From: Lysobacteraceae bacterium
GTDB lineage: Bacteria; Pseudomonadota; Gammaproteobacteria; Nevskiales; Nevskiaceae
Assembly: GCA_013823855.1 (NCBI GenBank)
Contig: PNMW01000076.1
Location: 1-64,000 of the forward strand
Length of the DNA: 64,000 bases
Reading direction: 5' to 3'
Shown: in pieces, positions 55,343 through 64,000 of the stretch
Layout of the letters: each line of letters starts with the position of its first letter
Position numbering within the stretch: the first letter of the stretch is position 1
Translations under genes and position numbers: made by a program
Notes under the pieces: model-generated
Told to the model about the DNA's origin: nothing
The model's database searches: none
What the model saw: only the letters and a program-made list of their open reading frames with translations

Positions 55343-56806
55343 ATGATGAACCTACGCGCTTTCATGAAAACGGCGGCGGTCGCCAGTGCCGCCGGTGTGC
55401 TGGCCACGGTCGCGACCCTGAGCCTGTCGACCACCGCCCCTGCCCCGCTGCACGCCGATGTGCCGACCAGCCTGCTGGCAGCGCCGACGGCCACCGGCCA
55501 GATTCCTTCCCTGGCGCCGATGCTGAAGGGGGTGCTGCCAGCGGTGGTCAACATCGCGGTGGTCGGCAAGGCCCAGCCGCAGCAGCAGAACCCGCTGCTC
55601 AACGATCCTTTCTTCCGCCGTTTCTTCGACGTTCCTGAAGGCCAGCAACAGCAGCCCCAGCAGCGCGAAGCGCCGCAGGGTATCGGCTCCGGCGTGATCG
55701 TCGACGCCGCCAAGGGCTACGTGATCACCAACAATCACGTGGTCGCCGACGCCGAAACGATCAAGGTACGCCTGAACGACGACCGCGAACTCGACGCCAA
55801 GCTGGTCGGCACCGATCCGGACACCGATCTGGCGGTGCTGAAGATCGAACCGAAGAACCTGACCGCGCTGGTGATCTCGGATTCCGACAAGCTGGAAGTC
55901 GGCGATTTCGTGGTCGCCATCGGCTCGCCGTTCGGCCTGCGCCAGACGGTGACCTCGGGCATCGTGTCCGGTCTCGGCCGCCAGGGCCTCGGCGAAGGCT
56001 ATGAAGACTTCATCCAGACCGATGCCTCGATCAACCCGGGCAATTCGGGCGGCGCGCTGATCAACCTCCGGGGCGAGCTGATCGGCATCAACAGCCAGAT
56101 CCTGTCGCGCTCGGGCGGCAACATCGGCATCGGCTTCGCGATCCCGACCAACCTGGTCAAGAGCGTGATGACCCAGCTGATCGACAACGGCAGCGTGGTG
56201 CGCGGCCGCATCGGCATCCAGGGCGGTCAGGAACTGACGCCGGAACTGGCCAAGGCCTTCAACGTGCCGGGCGGCAAGGGTGCGCTGATCGGCAAGGTGG
56301 TGCCGGATTCGCCGGCGGCCAAGGGCGGCCTGCAGGATGGCGATATCGTCATCGAAGCCAACGGCAAGGCGATCAAGGACTTCGGCCAGCTGCGCTACAT
56401 GGTCGGCCTGCTCCGGGTCGGCGACAAGGTCAACCTGAAGATCCTGCGTGACGGCAAGCAGAAGGACGTCACCGTCACCGTCGGCAAGAACACCGACAAC
56501 GAGCGCACTGCCGCCGCCGATGCCCTGCATCCGGCGCTGAAGGGCGCGACCTTCGGCGCGCTGGCCGGCCCGGCTGCCGAGGCCGCCAAGGCAGCGGGCG
56601 TCAAGGGCGTGATGATCACCCAGGTCGATCCGCGCTCGGTCGCCGCCAAGAACGGCCTGCGTCCGAACGACATCGTGCTCAGCGTCAACCGCCGCCCGGT
56701 GGCGACGGTGGCCGACTTCGAACGCCTTGCGGCGCAGAAGGAGGGTCAGCTGCTGCTGCAGGTGCTGCGCGGCCAGGGCGCGTTCTTCGTGATCCTGGAG
56801 CCGTAA
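55343..56806 (+). CDS. Do-like (DegP/DegQ/MucD) periplasmic serine protease
   Basis: A 487-residue periplasmic trypsin-like protease and chaperone. It has a signal peptide (about 1-36), a protease domain with the triad His132 (TNNHVV), Asp162 (DTDLAV) and Ser235 (NPGNSGGAL), and two PDZ domains (about 280-365 and 395-480). A Gln/Pro-rich segment near 95-115 corresponds to the LA loop. The start follows AGGAAAG; it could equally begin one codon later (55346). An upstream GAAACTT (55264-55270) with TCAC 16 bp later might be a sigma-E-type promoter, but this is weak. Confidence 0.94.
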   Translation: MMNLRAFMKTAAVASAAGVLATVATLSLSTTAPAPLHADVPTSLLAAPTATGQIPSLAPMLKGVLPAVVNIAVVGKAQPQQQNPLLNDPFFRRFFDVPEGQQQQPQQREAPQGIGSGVIVDAAKGYVITNNHVVADAETIKVRLNDDRELDAKLVGTDPDTDLAVLKIEPKNLTALVISDSDKLEVGDFVVAIGSPFGLRQTVTSGIVSGLGRQGLGEGYEDFIQTDASINPGNSGGALINLRGELIGINSQILSRSGGNIGIGFAIPTNLVKSVMTQLIDNGSVVRGRIGIQGGQELTPELAKAFNVPGGKGALIGKVVPDSPAAKGGLQDGDIVIEANGKAIKDFGQLRYMVGLLRVGDKVNLKILRDGKQKDVTVTVGKNTDNERTAAADALHPALKGATFGALAGPAAEAAKAAGVKGVMITQVDPRSVAAKNGLRPNDIVLSVNRRPVATVADFERLAAQKEGQLLLQVLRGQGAFFVILEP

Positions 56807-56844
56807 GGCCCGGCGCGGTCGCCGCCAGCGGAATGCCGTGATGA

Positions 56845-56880
56845 CGCGGGCCTGCCGAAAGACAGGCCCGCGTTATACTT
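56845..56880 (+). terminator. Rho-independent terminator after the Do-like protease
   Basis: CGCGGGCCTG (56845-56854) and CAGGCCCGCG (56863-56872) form a perfect 10-bp stem with an 8-base loop, followed by TTATACTTTTT. The same tail includes TATACT, which could double as the -10 box of the TIGR02449-zapA transcript. Confidence 0.85.
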
Positions 56881-56904
56881 TTTGCAGCCCATCACGTCAC
56901 GCCC

Positions 56905-57099
56905 ATGCTCCAGAGTGAAGTCGCCCAGTTGGATGAACGCGTGCAGCGCCTGATCGCGGCGTTTCGTCAGGAGCGGCTTGAAAAGAAACGGGCCATTCAG
57001 GAGCGCGATCGCCTGCTGGCTTTGAACGCCGAACTGAAACGGCGCATCGAGGGCGTGGTCGAGCGCATCCGGCTGCTGGAAACCGATCCGAACGTCTGA
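56905..57099 (+). CDS. TIGR02449-family small coiled-coil protein
   Basis: A 64-residue protein, almost entirely heptad coiled coil (LDERVQRLIAAFRQERLEKKR...LLALNAELKRRIEGVVERIRLLE). This is the TIGR02449 family, constantly encoded just before zapA in gammaproteobacteria. By size, heptads and linkage it is thought to relate to cell division, possibly as a ZapB-like partner. It is followed at 16 bp by zapA. Confidence 0.85.
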   Translation: MLQSEVAQLDERVQRLIAAFRQERLEKKRAIQERDRLLALNAELKRRIEGVVERIRLLETDPNV

Positions 57100-57115
57100 G
57101 CCCGGAGCAAGCACG

Positions 57116-57439
57116 ATGAGCGGCGATACCGACAAGCCGGACACCATGACCGTGACGGTTCGCATCATGTCGCGCGAATACACGGTGACCTGCCCGCCCG
57201 ACGAGCACGAAGGCCTGGTCGCGTCCGCCGACTACCTCAACGAGCGGATGACCGCGATCCGTCGTCGCGGCAAGGCGCTCGGCGCCGAACGGATCGCCGT
57301 GATGACGGCGCTGAACCTGGCGCGCGAGCTGCTGGCGCTGAAAGGCGACCCGGCCTTGTCGCGCCCCGACAGGGAAGTCATCGACAAACTGCACCAGATG
57401 TCGTTCGACATCGACCAGACCCTCGATTCGGCCGACTGA
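57116..57439 (+). CDS. zapA: Cell division protein ZapA
   Basis: A 107-residue FtsZ-binding protein that stabilises the Z ring. The N-terminal beta part (VTVRIMSREYTVTCPPDEHEGLVASADYLNERM) matches the family. It continues into RIAVMTALNLARELLALK and a C-terminal coiled coil. It is directly upstream of 6S RNA, the conserved gammaproteobacterial arrangement. Confidence 0.94.
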   Translation: MSGDTDKPDTMTVTVRIMSREYTVTCPPDEHEGLVASADYLNERMTAIRRRGKALGAERIAVMTALNLARELLALKGDPALSRPDREVIDKLHQMSFDIDQTLDSAD

Positions 57440-57489
57440 AGGCAGCGTCGCCCGGCCTTGAAACCGGGCCGTTCGTGCTAATGTTGCCC

Positions 57490-57676
57490 GCGTGTCTCCT
57501 GCGGTGTTCGATGTTCGTCAGGAACCCTTGAGCCTAATTCACAGCAACGGGAACCATAACGACGCAGGGTGTGCAGGCCCGCCCCGTAGCGGGAAGCCCG
57601 AATGCATTGTGCGGTGCCCACTTGAGACCTCCGTCTCAAGGTCGAAGACGGATGACGGCACAGGCGGGAGACACCT
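57490..57676 (+). ncRNA. ssrS: 6S RNA
   Basis: A 6S RNA that would bind RNA polymerase holoenzyme by mimicking an open promoter. Placement between zapA and fau is the conserved synteny. The terminal closing stem is visible: GTGTCTCCTGC (57492-57502) pairs with GCGGGAGACAC (57664-57674) with one G-U pair. The enclosed length, about 187 nt, is normal. The interior has the expected long imperfect hairpin, with CCTTGAGCCTAATTC on the 5' side resembling the enteric CCCTGAGCC element. A TTGAAA (57458-57463) lies upstream, but the -10 is weak. Confidence 0.82.
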
Positions 57677-58269
57677 TTCCATTCTCGATCGCAGCGCAGA
57701 AGTCGGCGCTGCGATCCGTGCTGCGCAAGCGCCGCAGCCGCATAGCCAGGGCTGATCGCCAGAAGGCCGCACGCCAAGCCGCCCAGGCGCTGCTGAAGCA
57801 CCTGCCGCCCCGCTGCCGGATCGCCATCTACCTGTCGGTGCATTCCGAACTGTCGACGCAGCCGCTGCGTGCCGCCCTGCTGCGCGCCGGCCATCAGGTG
57901 TCGGTGCCGGTGACCCTGCGCGACTGGCAGATGCGCTTCCTGCCATTTTCCGAGCGCACCGCACTGCGCAGCAACGGCCCGCTGCGCCTTCCCGAACCGG
58001 TGGCGCGGCGACCGATGTGCAGCGCGCGCCGCTTCGACGTGATCCTGGTGCCGCTGCTCGGCTTCGACGCCACCGGCGGCCGGATCGGCAACGGCGGCGG
58101 CTACTACGACCGGGCGCTCGCGGCGCCGCGCATCGGCGGACGGCCGCAGCGCATCGGCTACGCTTACGCCGTACAGCGGGTCGATCTGCTTCCGATGGAA
58201 GCCTTCGACGTCCGTCTCGATGCCGTGGTCACCGAAGGTGGCTGGCAGCGCTTCCCGAAACTCCCCTGA
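57652..58269 (+). CDS. fau: 5-formyltetrahydrofolate cyclo-ligase
   Basis: A 205-residue enzyme that recycles 5-formyl-THF to methenyl-THF. The ATP-binding ALRSVLRKRRSRI region and the signature GFDATGGRIGNGGGYYDRAL (near 135-155) are clear. The ATG at 57652 lies within the last 25 nt of the 6S RNA as folded above. A later GTG would remove the conserved Arg/Lys-rich N-terminus, so the overlap is probably real. Located after 6S RNA as in E. coli (ygfA). Confidence 0.9.
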   Translation: MTAQAGDTFPFSIAAQKSALRSVLRKRRSRIARADRQKAARQAAQALLKHLPPRCRIAIYLSVHSELSTQPLRAALLRAGHQVSVPVTLRDWQMRFLPFSERTALRSNGPLRLPEPVARRPMCSARRFDVILVPLLGFDATGGRIGNGGGYYDRALAAPRIGGRPQRIGYAYAVQRVDLLPMEAFDVRLDAVVTEGGWQRFPKLP

Positions 58270-58288
58270 ACCGAACCCGCGCCCTGCA

Positions 58289-58750
<462 letters not shown>

Positions 58751-58801
58751 CGCGAGCCCTGCACCGGCCGTCATCATCGCCGAGCTGCCGCCGGTGCAGG
58801 T

Positions 58802-59108
58802 GTGCCGGTCGACGCCATCGCCCGGGCGATCTGCCCGGAGCAGCCGTCCGGCTCCGGCGGCATCGCGGCAAGCTTCGGGACCGAGACCTGCGTGATCTTG
58901 ATCCGCGATTCGCGATTCGCTGGATCTCGACGACTCTGCCGACAACTCGTTCCCGCTCCACGAAGGCGAATTCCTGCGCTTTGGCGAGATGCTGGCCTGC
59001 ACCCGGTGCGCCGAGGATACCGGCACGCTGTTTCCGCGCGACGCGACGTCGACGCCCGACACCGGCGGCCAGGCCGCGACGTCGAAGATGCTCGGGCCGC
59101 TGCCGTGA
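58802..59108 (+). pseudogene. Small gene interrupted by a 7-bp tandem duplication
   Basis: A reading frame from the GTG at 58802 encodes PVDAIARAICPEQPSG...FGTETCVILIRDS. It is then shifted by two adjacent copies of GCGATTC (58905-58911 and 58912-58918). With one copy removed, the frame continues as LDLDDSADNSFPL...LRFGEMLACTRCAEDTGTLFP and ends at TGA 59106-59108, giving about 100 residues with a CxxC pair. Neither half is recognised. It lies between the EVE gene and ilvA, fills an otherwise empty 370-bp stretch, and is either a recent pseudogene or a reversible frameshift. It could also be chance. Confidence 0.45.
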
Positions 59109-59120
59109 CCACGACGGGCG

Positions 59121-60713
59121 TCAGCCGCCGGCAATGAACAGCCGGTAGGCTGGATTCTCGCTTTCGTCGTGGTACTCGTAGCCGAGCGCGTCGAGCGTGC
59201 GGCGACACTCGGTGCGCTCCTTCTTCGGCACCTGCAGGCCGCACAGCACGCGGCCGTATGCCGCACCGTGGTTGCGGTAGTGGAACAGCGAGATGTTCCA
59301 GCGCCCGCCGACGGCGTTCAGGAAATCGGCCAGCGCCCCCGGACGTTCCGGAAACTCGAACCGGAACAGGCGCTCGTCCGCCAGTCCCGGCGCCCGGCCA
59401 CCGACCATGTAGCGGACATGCACCTTGGCCATCTCGTCGTCGGTCAGGTCGGCGACCTGGTAGCCGTCGGCGCGCAGCGTCTCGATCGTCGCCGCGCGCG
59501 CCGCCTGGTCGTCGAAGTGCACGCCGGCGAACACGTGCGCGGCGGCCGGCGAGGCGTAGCGGTAATTGAACTCGGTGATCGGCCGGCGGCCAAGCAGCTT
59601 CAGGAACCGCCTGAAGCTGCCGGGCTGCTCGGGAATGGTCACCGCCAGCAGCGTTTCGCGGCCATCACCCAGCTCGGCGCGTTCGGCGATATGGCGCAGG
59701 CGGTCGAAGTTCAGGTTGGCGCCGCTGATCGTCGCGACATAGGTCTTGCCGGTCTCGCCGGTCCGGGCGACCCACTTCTTGATGCCGGCGACCGCCAGCG
59801 CGCCGGCCGGCTCGGGCAGCGAGCGGTTCTCGGCGAAGACATCGCGGATCGCCGCGCAGATTTCATCGGCCGACACCCGCAGCCAGCCGTCGACGGTGTC
59901 CCGGCAGACCTTGAACGGCTCCGCACCCGCCTGCCGCACGGCGACGCCATCGGCGAACAGGCCGACCTGCGGCAGCTTGACCCGGCGTCCGGCTTCCAGC
60001 GCCTGCGCCATGCAGTCGGAATCGTCCGGCTCGACACTGATCACCTTGACCCCCGGCCGCACGCTCTTCACCCACGCCGCGATGCCGGCCAGCAGACCGC
60101 CGCCGCCGGTGCAGACGAAGATCGCGTCGAGCGGACCATCGGTGCCGATCTGTTCAAGAATTTCCTTGGCCACCGTGCCCTGCCCGGCGATGACATCGGC
60201 ATCGTCATACGGCGGGATCATGGTCAGGCCCTTGCTCTCGGCCAGTTCGGCAGCGTGCGCGGCAGCGTCGTCGAAGGCATCGCCATGCAGCACGATCTTG
60301 CCGCCGAGCGCGCGCACGGCATCTACCTTCACGGATGGTGTCGTCCGCGGCATCACGATCCAGGCCGGGATGCCGAGCCGCTTGCCGGCCAGCGCCACGC
60401 CCTGGGCATGGTTGCCGGCGCTAGCGCAGATCACGCCGCGGCCGCGGGCCGCTTCCGGCAGCTGGACGATCTTGTTGTAGGCGCCGCGCAGCTTGAACGA
60501 GCGGACGCTCTGGGTGTCCTCGCGCTTGAGCCACACCTTGTTGCCGAGCCGCGCCGACAGCTTCGGCGCGTGTTCCAGCGCCGAGACGATCGCCACGTCG
60601 TAGACCCGGGCGCGTTCGATCCGCGCGTGATAGTCGGCGAGCAGACGCTCGCGATCGGAGCGGCCGGGCTTGGCGGCGGGCGACGGGGAAGCGGGCGCGG
60701 CGGAGTCGGTCAC
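59121..60713 (-). CDS. ilvA: Threonine ammonia-lyase, biosynthetic
   Basis: A PLP enzyme of about 530 residues that deaminates threonine to 2-oxobutanoate for isoleucine synthesis. The PLP-lysine motif is REDTQSVRSFKLRGAYN, the Gly-rich phosphate loop is CTGGGGLLAGI, and two ACT-like regulatory domains occupy about residues 350-530 (isoleucine feedback). The N-terminus carries an Ala/Pro-rich extension of about 30 residues. The start is uncertain: GTG at 60713 is used here, and another GTG at 60752 would add 13 residues. It is divergent from proC. Confidence 0.93.
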   Translation of the reverse strand: MTDSAAPASPSPAAKPGRSDRERLLADYHARIERARVYDVAIVSALEHAPKLSARLGNKVWLKREDTQSVRSFKLRGAYNKIVQLPEAARGRGVICASAGNHAQGVALAGKRLGIPAWIVMPRTTPSVKVDAVRALGGKIVLHGDAFDDAAAHAAELAESKGLTMIPPYDDADVIAGQGTVAKEILEQIGTDGPLDAIFVCTGGGGLLAGIAAWVKSVRPGVKVISVEPDDSDCMAQALEAGRRVKLPQVGLFADGVAVRQAGAEPFKVCRDTVDGWLRVSADEICAAIRDVFAENRSLPEPAGALAVAGIKKWVARTGETGKTYVATISGANLNFDRLRHIAERAELGDGRETLLAVTIPEQPGSFRRFLKLLGRRPITEFNYRYASPAAAHVFAGVHFDDQAARAATIETLRADGYQVADLTDDEMAKVHVRYMVGGRAPGLADERLFRFEFPERPGALADFLNAVGGRWNISLFHYRNHGAAYGRVLCGLQVPKKERTECRRTLDALGYEYHDESENPAYRLFIAGG

Positions 60714-60838
60714 GGCGTTCGAAGCTCTGGATTGCGAAGGGCGAAACGGCACCCGGATAGCGCTCGGGTACCGGGGGATCAGGGTCGGGGGTCGCGTATC
60801 ATACCGTCCGCCCTTCCGCGCCCTGCCCTGCGAGCTCG

Positions 60839-61705
60839 ATGCCCGTGACGTCTTCCACTGCGCCAGCGCCTTCCGCGACCGCCGACACCATCGCCTTCAT
60901 CGGCGGCGGCAACATGGCCGCGAGCCTGATCGGCGGCCTCGTCGCCGCCGGCCATCCGGCCGCGAGCATCCGGGTGTCGGAGCCGGACGCCGAACGCGCC
61001 GCAGCACTCGACGCCCGCTTCGGCCTGACCGTCGCCGCCGACAATGTCGACGCCGTCACCGGCGCCGACATCGTCGTGCTGGCGACCAAGCCGCAACAGG
61101 TGGCGGGCGCGATCCGCGGGCTGCAGCTGTCCGCCGATGCCACGCTGATCTCGATCTGCGCCGGTGTCCGCATCGCCAGCCTCAGGGCGCTGATCGGCAG
61201 CGGCAACTGGGCCGGCGCGATCGTCCGGGCGATGCCGAACACGCCAGCGCTGTTCGGCGCCGGCATCACCGGGCTGTTCGCGTCCGAAGGCGCGCCGCCG
61301 CGCGCCCGGATGCAGGCGGAAACCGTGCTCGCCGCAGCCGGCAAGGTCTGCTGGGTCGATCGCGAGCCGCTGATGGATGCGGTGACGGCCGTCTCCGGCA
61401 GCGGCCCGGCCTACTTCTTCCTGCTCGCCGAAGCGATGGCCGACGCCGGTGTGGCACTCGGCCTGACGCCGGCGGATGCGAAGGCGCTGGCGCTGCAGAC
61501 CTTCATCGGGGCAGCGCGGATGGCCGAAGGCACCGGCACCGACGTGGCCACCTTGCGCGCCCAGGTCACTTCCAGGGGCGGCACCACACAGGCGGCGCTG
61601 GAAACCCTTGAAGCGGCCGGATTCCGCCGCATTCTCGGCGCAGCGCTGAAGGCCGCCGACACCCGCGGCGCGCAGCTCGGCGACGAACTCGCCGCCACGA
61701 TCTGA
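60839..61705 (+). CDS. proC: Pyrroline-5-carboxylate reductase
   Basis: A 288-residue NAD(P)H enzyme for the last step of proline synthesis. The Rossmann loop is FIGGGNMAASLIGGL. Other motifs are VRAMPNTPALFGAGITGL and the P5CR signature QVTSRGGTTQAALETLEAAGF. The N-terminus has about 17 extra Ser/Thr/Ala-rich residues before the core. It precedes yggT, as in many gammaproteobacteria. Confidence 0.95.
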   Translation: MPVTSSTAPAPSATADTIAFIGGGNMAASLIGGLVAAGHPAASIRVSEPDAERAAALDARFGLTVAADNVDAVTGADIVVLATKPQQVAGAIRGLQLSADATLISICAGVRIASLRALIGSGNWAGAIVRAMPNTPALFGAGITGLFASEGAPPRARMQAETVLAAAGKVCWVDREPLMDAVTAVSGSGPAYFFLLAEAMADAGVALGLTPADAKALALQTFIGAARMAEGTGTDVATLRAQVTSRGGTTQAALETLEAAGFRRILGAALKAADTRGAQLGDELAATI

Positions 61706-61718
61706 AGAGGGCTGCACC

Positions 61719-62267
61719 ATCATCAACGTCATCTACAGCCTGTTCACCACCCTGCTCGATCTGGTGATCTGCGCATTCCTGCTGCGCGTGCTGCTGCAAC
61801 TGGTCAAGGCCAATTTCTACAACCCGATCTCCCAGCTGATCTGGAAGGTCACCCAGCCGGTGACCATGCCGCTGGTGCGGCTGGTGCCGCGCATCCGCAA
61901 CATCGACACGCCCGCCTTGCTGGTGCTGGCGGTGGTGGCGGTGCTGGACATCTGGATCGTCGCCAGCCTCTACGGCCAGAGCCTGGAGTTCTCGCGCATC
62001 CTCGGCCTTGCCGCACTGAAAGTGGTCAGCCTCGGCCTGCGCATCTTCACCTTGAGCCTGCTGGTGGTGACGATCCTGTCCTGGGTCGGCCCCGGCGTGT
62101 CGAACCCGGCCGCCAACGTGCTGTGGAGCCTGACCGAGCCGGTGCTCAAGCCGGTACGCCGGGTGATCCCGCTGGTGGCCGGTCTGGACCTGTCGCCGAT
62201 CCCGGTGATGATCCTGTTCCAGGCGCTCGACACCTGGATGCGCGCGCTGCTCGGCCTGTTCCACTGA
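61719..62267 (+). CDS. yggT: YggT-family membrane protein, apparent AUC start
   Basis: An integral membrane protein of about 182 residues with two YGGT repeats, each with a pair of helices; the [26 protein letters not shown] and [24 protein letters not shown] segments are the two signatures. In E. coli the family is linked to osmotic-shock tolerance. No ATG, GTG or TTG precedes the first conserved helix; the earliest such codon (GTG 61764) would cut into it. An ATC at 61719, 8 bp after a strong AAGAGG ribosome site, gives the family length and [16 protein letters not shown]. The start is therefore inferred to be rare. Confidence 0.8.
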   Translation: MINVIYSLFTTLLDLVICAFLLRVLLQLVKANFYNPISQLIWKVTQPVTMPLVRLVPRIRNIDTPALLVLAVVAVLDIWIVASLYGQSLEFSRILGLAALKVVSLGLRIFTLSLLVVTILSWVGPGVSNPAANVLWSLTEPVLKPVRRVIPLVAGLDLSPIPVMILFQALDTWMRALLGLFH

Positions 62268-63415
62268 TGGCCGTGGCTGCGGATTCGGTCGGCGTCGTCG
62301 CGCCCCGCAGGATCGCCATCGCGACGCCGCTGCTGCTCGCCTGCGGCCAGCGGCTGAACGGCTTCGAGCTGATGGTCGAGACCTACGGCCAGCTGAATGC
62401 CGAGCGCAGCAATGCGGTGCTGGTCTGCCACGCGCTGTCCGGCGATCACCACGCCGCCGGCTTCCATTCGCCGGATGACCGCAAGCCGGGCTGGTGGGAT
62501 TCGGCGATCGGTCCCGGCAAGCCGATCGATACGACCAAGTTCTTCGTCGTCTGCCTGAACAACCTCGGCGGCTGCCGCGGCTCGACGGGCCCGACCACGA
62601 TCAATCCGGAAACCGGCGCGCTGTGGGGCCCGGACTTTCCGATCGTCACCGTGCGCGACTGGGTCGCTTCGCAGGCCCTGCTCGCCGACCATCTCGGCAT
62701 CGACGCCTGGGCGGCGGTGATCGGCGGCAGCCTCGGCGGCATGCAGGTGATGCAGTGGACGATCGACTACCCGAACCGGGTCCGCCACGCGCTGGTGATC
62801 GCCGCCGCACCGCGCATCTCGGCGCAGAACATCGCCTTCAACGAGATCGCCCGCCAGGCGATCCTGTCCGACCCGGAATTCCACGGCGGCCGCTACATCG
62901 AGGCTGGCGCCCGTCCGGAGCGCGGACTGAAGCTGGCACGGATGCTCGGCCACATTACCTACCTGTCCGACACCGCGATGCGCGCCCGCTTCGGCCGCAT
63001 GCTGCGCGACGGCGACGGCCAGTACAACTTCAACTACGACGTCGAGTTCGAGGTCGAAAGCTACCTCCGTCATCAGGGCAATTCGTTCGTCGACCGCTTC
63101 GACGGCAACACCTACCTGCTGATGACCAAGGCGCTCGACTACTTCGATCCGGCCCGCGAGTACGGCGACGACCTGGCGAGCGCGTTCCGCGCCGCGACGG
63201 CGAAATTCCTGGTGGTCAGCTTTTCGGTCGACTGGCGCTTCTCGCCAGCCCGCTCGCGGGAAATCGTCAACGCGCTGATTGCTGCCGGCCGCGATGTCTC
63301 CTACGCACGCATCGATTCCCAGCTCGGCCACGACGACTTCCTGATGCCGATCCCGCAATACCACGCGGTGCTGCGCAACTACCTCGACCGGGTGGCGACG
63401 GAGGGGCGCGCATGA
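62267..63415 (+). CDS. metX: Homoserine O-acyltransferase (MetX)
   Basis: A 382-residue alpha/beta-hydrolase-fold enzyme that activates homoserine for methionine synthesis. The nucleophile Ser155 is in [12 protein letters not shown], and the catalytic His lies in [10 protein letters not shown] near the end. The [14 protein letters not shown] loop is also diagnostic. Whether it uses succinyl-CoA or acetyl-CoA cannot be decided by eye; gammaproteobacterial MetX paired with MetW is generally a succinyltransferase. It overlaps the yggT stop by one base and the metW start by four. Confidence 0.94.
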   Translation: MAVAADSVGVVAPRRIAIATPLLLACGQRLNGFELMVETYGQLNAERSNAVLVCHALSGDHHAAGFHSPDDRKPGWWDSAIGPGKPIDTTKFFVVCLNNLGGCRGSTGPTTINPETGALWGPDFPIVTVRDWVASQALLADHLGIDAWAAVIGGSLGGMQVMQWTIDYPNRVRHALVIAAAPRISAQNIAFNEIARQAILSDPEFHGGRYIEAGARPERGLKLARMLGHITYLSDTAMRARFGRMLRDGDGQYNFNYDVEFEVESYLRHQGNSFVDRFDGNTYLLMTKALDYFDPAREYGDDLASAFRAATAKFLVVSFSVDWRFSPARSREIVNALIAAGRDVSYARIDSQLGHDDFLMPIPQYHAVLRNYLDRVATEGRA

Positions 63416-64000
63416 GCACGCCCTTGCGCCCCGATCTCGCCCTGATCAGCGGCTGGATCGCCCCCGGCTCGCGGATCCTCGATCTCGGCTGCGGCGACGG
63501 CGCGCTGCTCGCCCATCTGGCGAAGACCCGGCAGGTGCGCGGCTATGGCCTGGAGATCGATGACGACAATGTCGCCGCCTGCATTGCCGCCGGCATCAAC
63601 GTGATCCAGGCCGACGTCGACGATGGCCTCGCCGAATTCGCCGACCGCTCGTTCGACTACGTGGTGATGACCCAGGCGCTGCAGGCACTGGTGCGGCCGG
63701 ACCAGGTGCTGGCGGAAATGCTGCGGGTGGGGCGCGAAGTGATCGTCACCTTCCCGAACTTCGGTCACTGGCGGGTGCGGGTGGCGCTGCTCGGCGGGCA
63801 CATGCCGCATACGCCGGCGCTGCCGGCGAACTGGTACGACACCGAGAACATCCACCTGTGCACGCTGGCCGACTTCGATGCGCTGTGCCGCGCCTCGCAC
63901 TGGCAGGTGCTGGAGCGGGCGCTGCTCGACCGCAGCCATCGCGCCGGCGCCAGCATCCGGGTCGCGCCGAACCTGTTCTGCGAGATCGCGCTGTACAAGC
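63412..64000 (+). CDS. metW: Methionine biosynthesis protein MetW (3' end outside window)
   Basis: A class I SAM-fold protein that partners MetX in methionine synthesis. Visible are the opening [52 protein letters not shown], and [19 protein letters not shown]. The window ends at about residue 196, close to the normal family end near 200. The start overlaps the metX stop (ATGA). Confidence 0.93.
   Translation, partial: MSTPLRPDLALISGWIAPGSRILDLGCGDGALLAHLAKTRQVRGYGLEIDDDNVAACIAAGINVIQADVDDGLAEFADRSFDYVVMTQALQALVRPDQVLAEMLRVGREVIVTFPNFGHWRVRVALLGGHMPHTPALPANWYDTENIHLCTLADFDALCRASHWQVLERALLDRSHRAGASIRVAPNLFCEIALYK

Noticed and set aside
57450..57470. Hairpin CCCGG / CCGGG as a zapA terminator
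   Set aside because: Only 5 bp of stem with an 8-base loop and no T-run; more likely part of the 6S RNA promoter region, so not listed as a terminator.

Overview
The window is ordinary high-GC chromosomal DNA from a gammaproteobacterium. It carries the zapA / 6S RNA / fau order, the infA-clpA-clpS / aat-bpt neighbourhood, ftsK-lolA-rarA-crcB-serS, yceD-rpmF-plsX and proC-yggT-metX-metW, all typical of that class. Very high GC, Pro/Ala-rich linkers and gene content would fit a Nevskiales/Solimonadaceae-like or Xanthomonadales-like lineage, but that placement is inference. No prophage, insertion sequence, tRNA, rRNA or CRISPR array was recognised.

Layout. 1-2032: a BaeS/BaeR-type two-component system, kinase cut by the window edge. 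2234-5204: a small Cys/His protein, a ZnuD-like TonB receptor and a MerC-type membrane protein, probably a metal-handling cluster. 5240-6214: quinone oxidoreductase. 6246-11112: sulfur assimilation (cysG, cysB, sulfite reductase, DUF934 partner) with two candidate operators. 11175-13338: molybdopterin synthesis (moaA, moaD, moaE, moaC). 13367-16766: small enzymes (SnoaL-like, GNAT, nitrilase family, patatin). 16835-25064 (minus): rlmA, serS, crcB, rarA, lolA, an SRPBCC lipoprotein and ftsK. 25219-28535: a small unknown protein, a FemAB-like GNAT, the two N-end-rule aminoacyl transferases aat and bpt, then infA. 28690-31761 (minus): clpA and clpS, which complete the N-end-rule degradation pathway.

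31917-50826 is the most unusual part. Four type II secretion genes (gspC, D, E, F) are followed by a 1950-residue secreted protein and four further envelope genes. The large protein has a lamin-tail domain, a Calx-beta domain, an ExeM/NucH-like endonuclease domain that has lost several catalytic residues, nine tandem repeats of about 98 residues, and a GlyGly-CTERM-like tail. The next genes encode a lipoprotein and a signal-anchored protein that share a four-cysteine module (five copies in total), a TonB-dependent receptor and a secreted protein of unknown family. I read this as a possible T2SS-coupled surface-display or uptake locus; that function is inference.

50847-53958 (minus): a Bcr/CflA exporter, plsX, rpmF and yceD. 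54159-56806: SohB and a Do-like protease. 56905-58750: TIGR02449, zapA, 6S RNA, fau and an EVE-domain protein. 58802-59108: an apparent pseudogene broken by a 7-bp tandem duplication. 59121-64000: ilvA divergent from proC-yggT-metX-metW, with metW running off the window.
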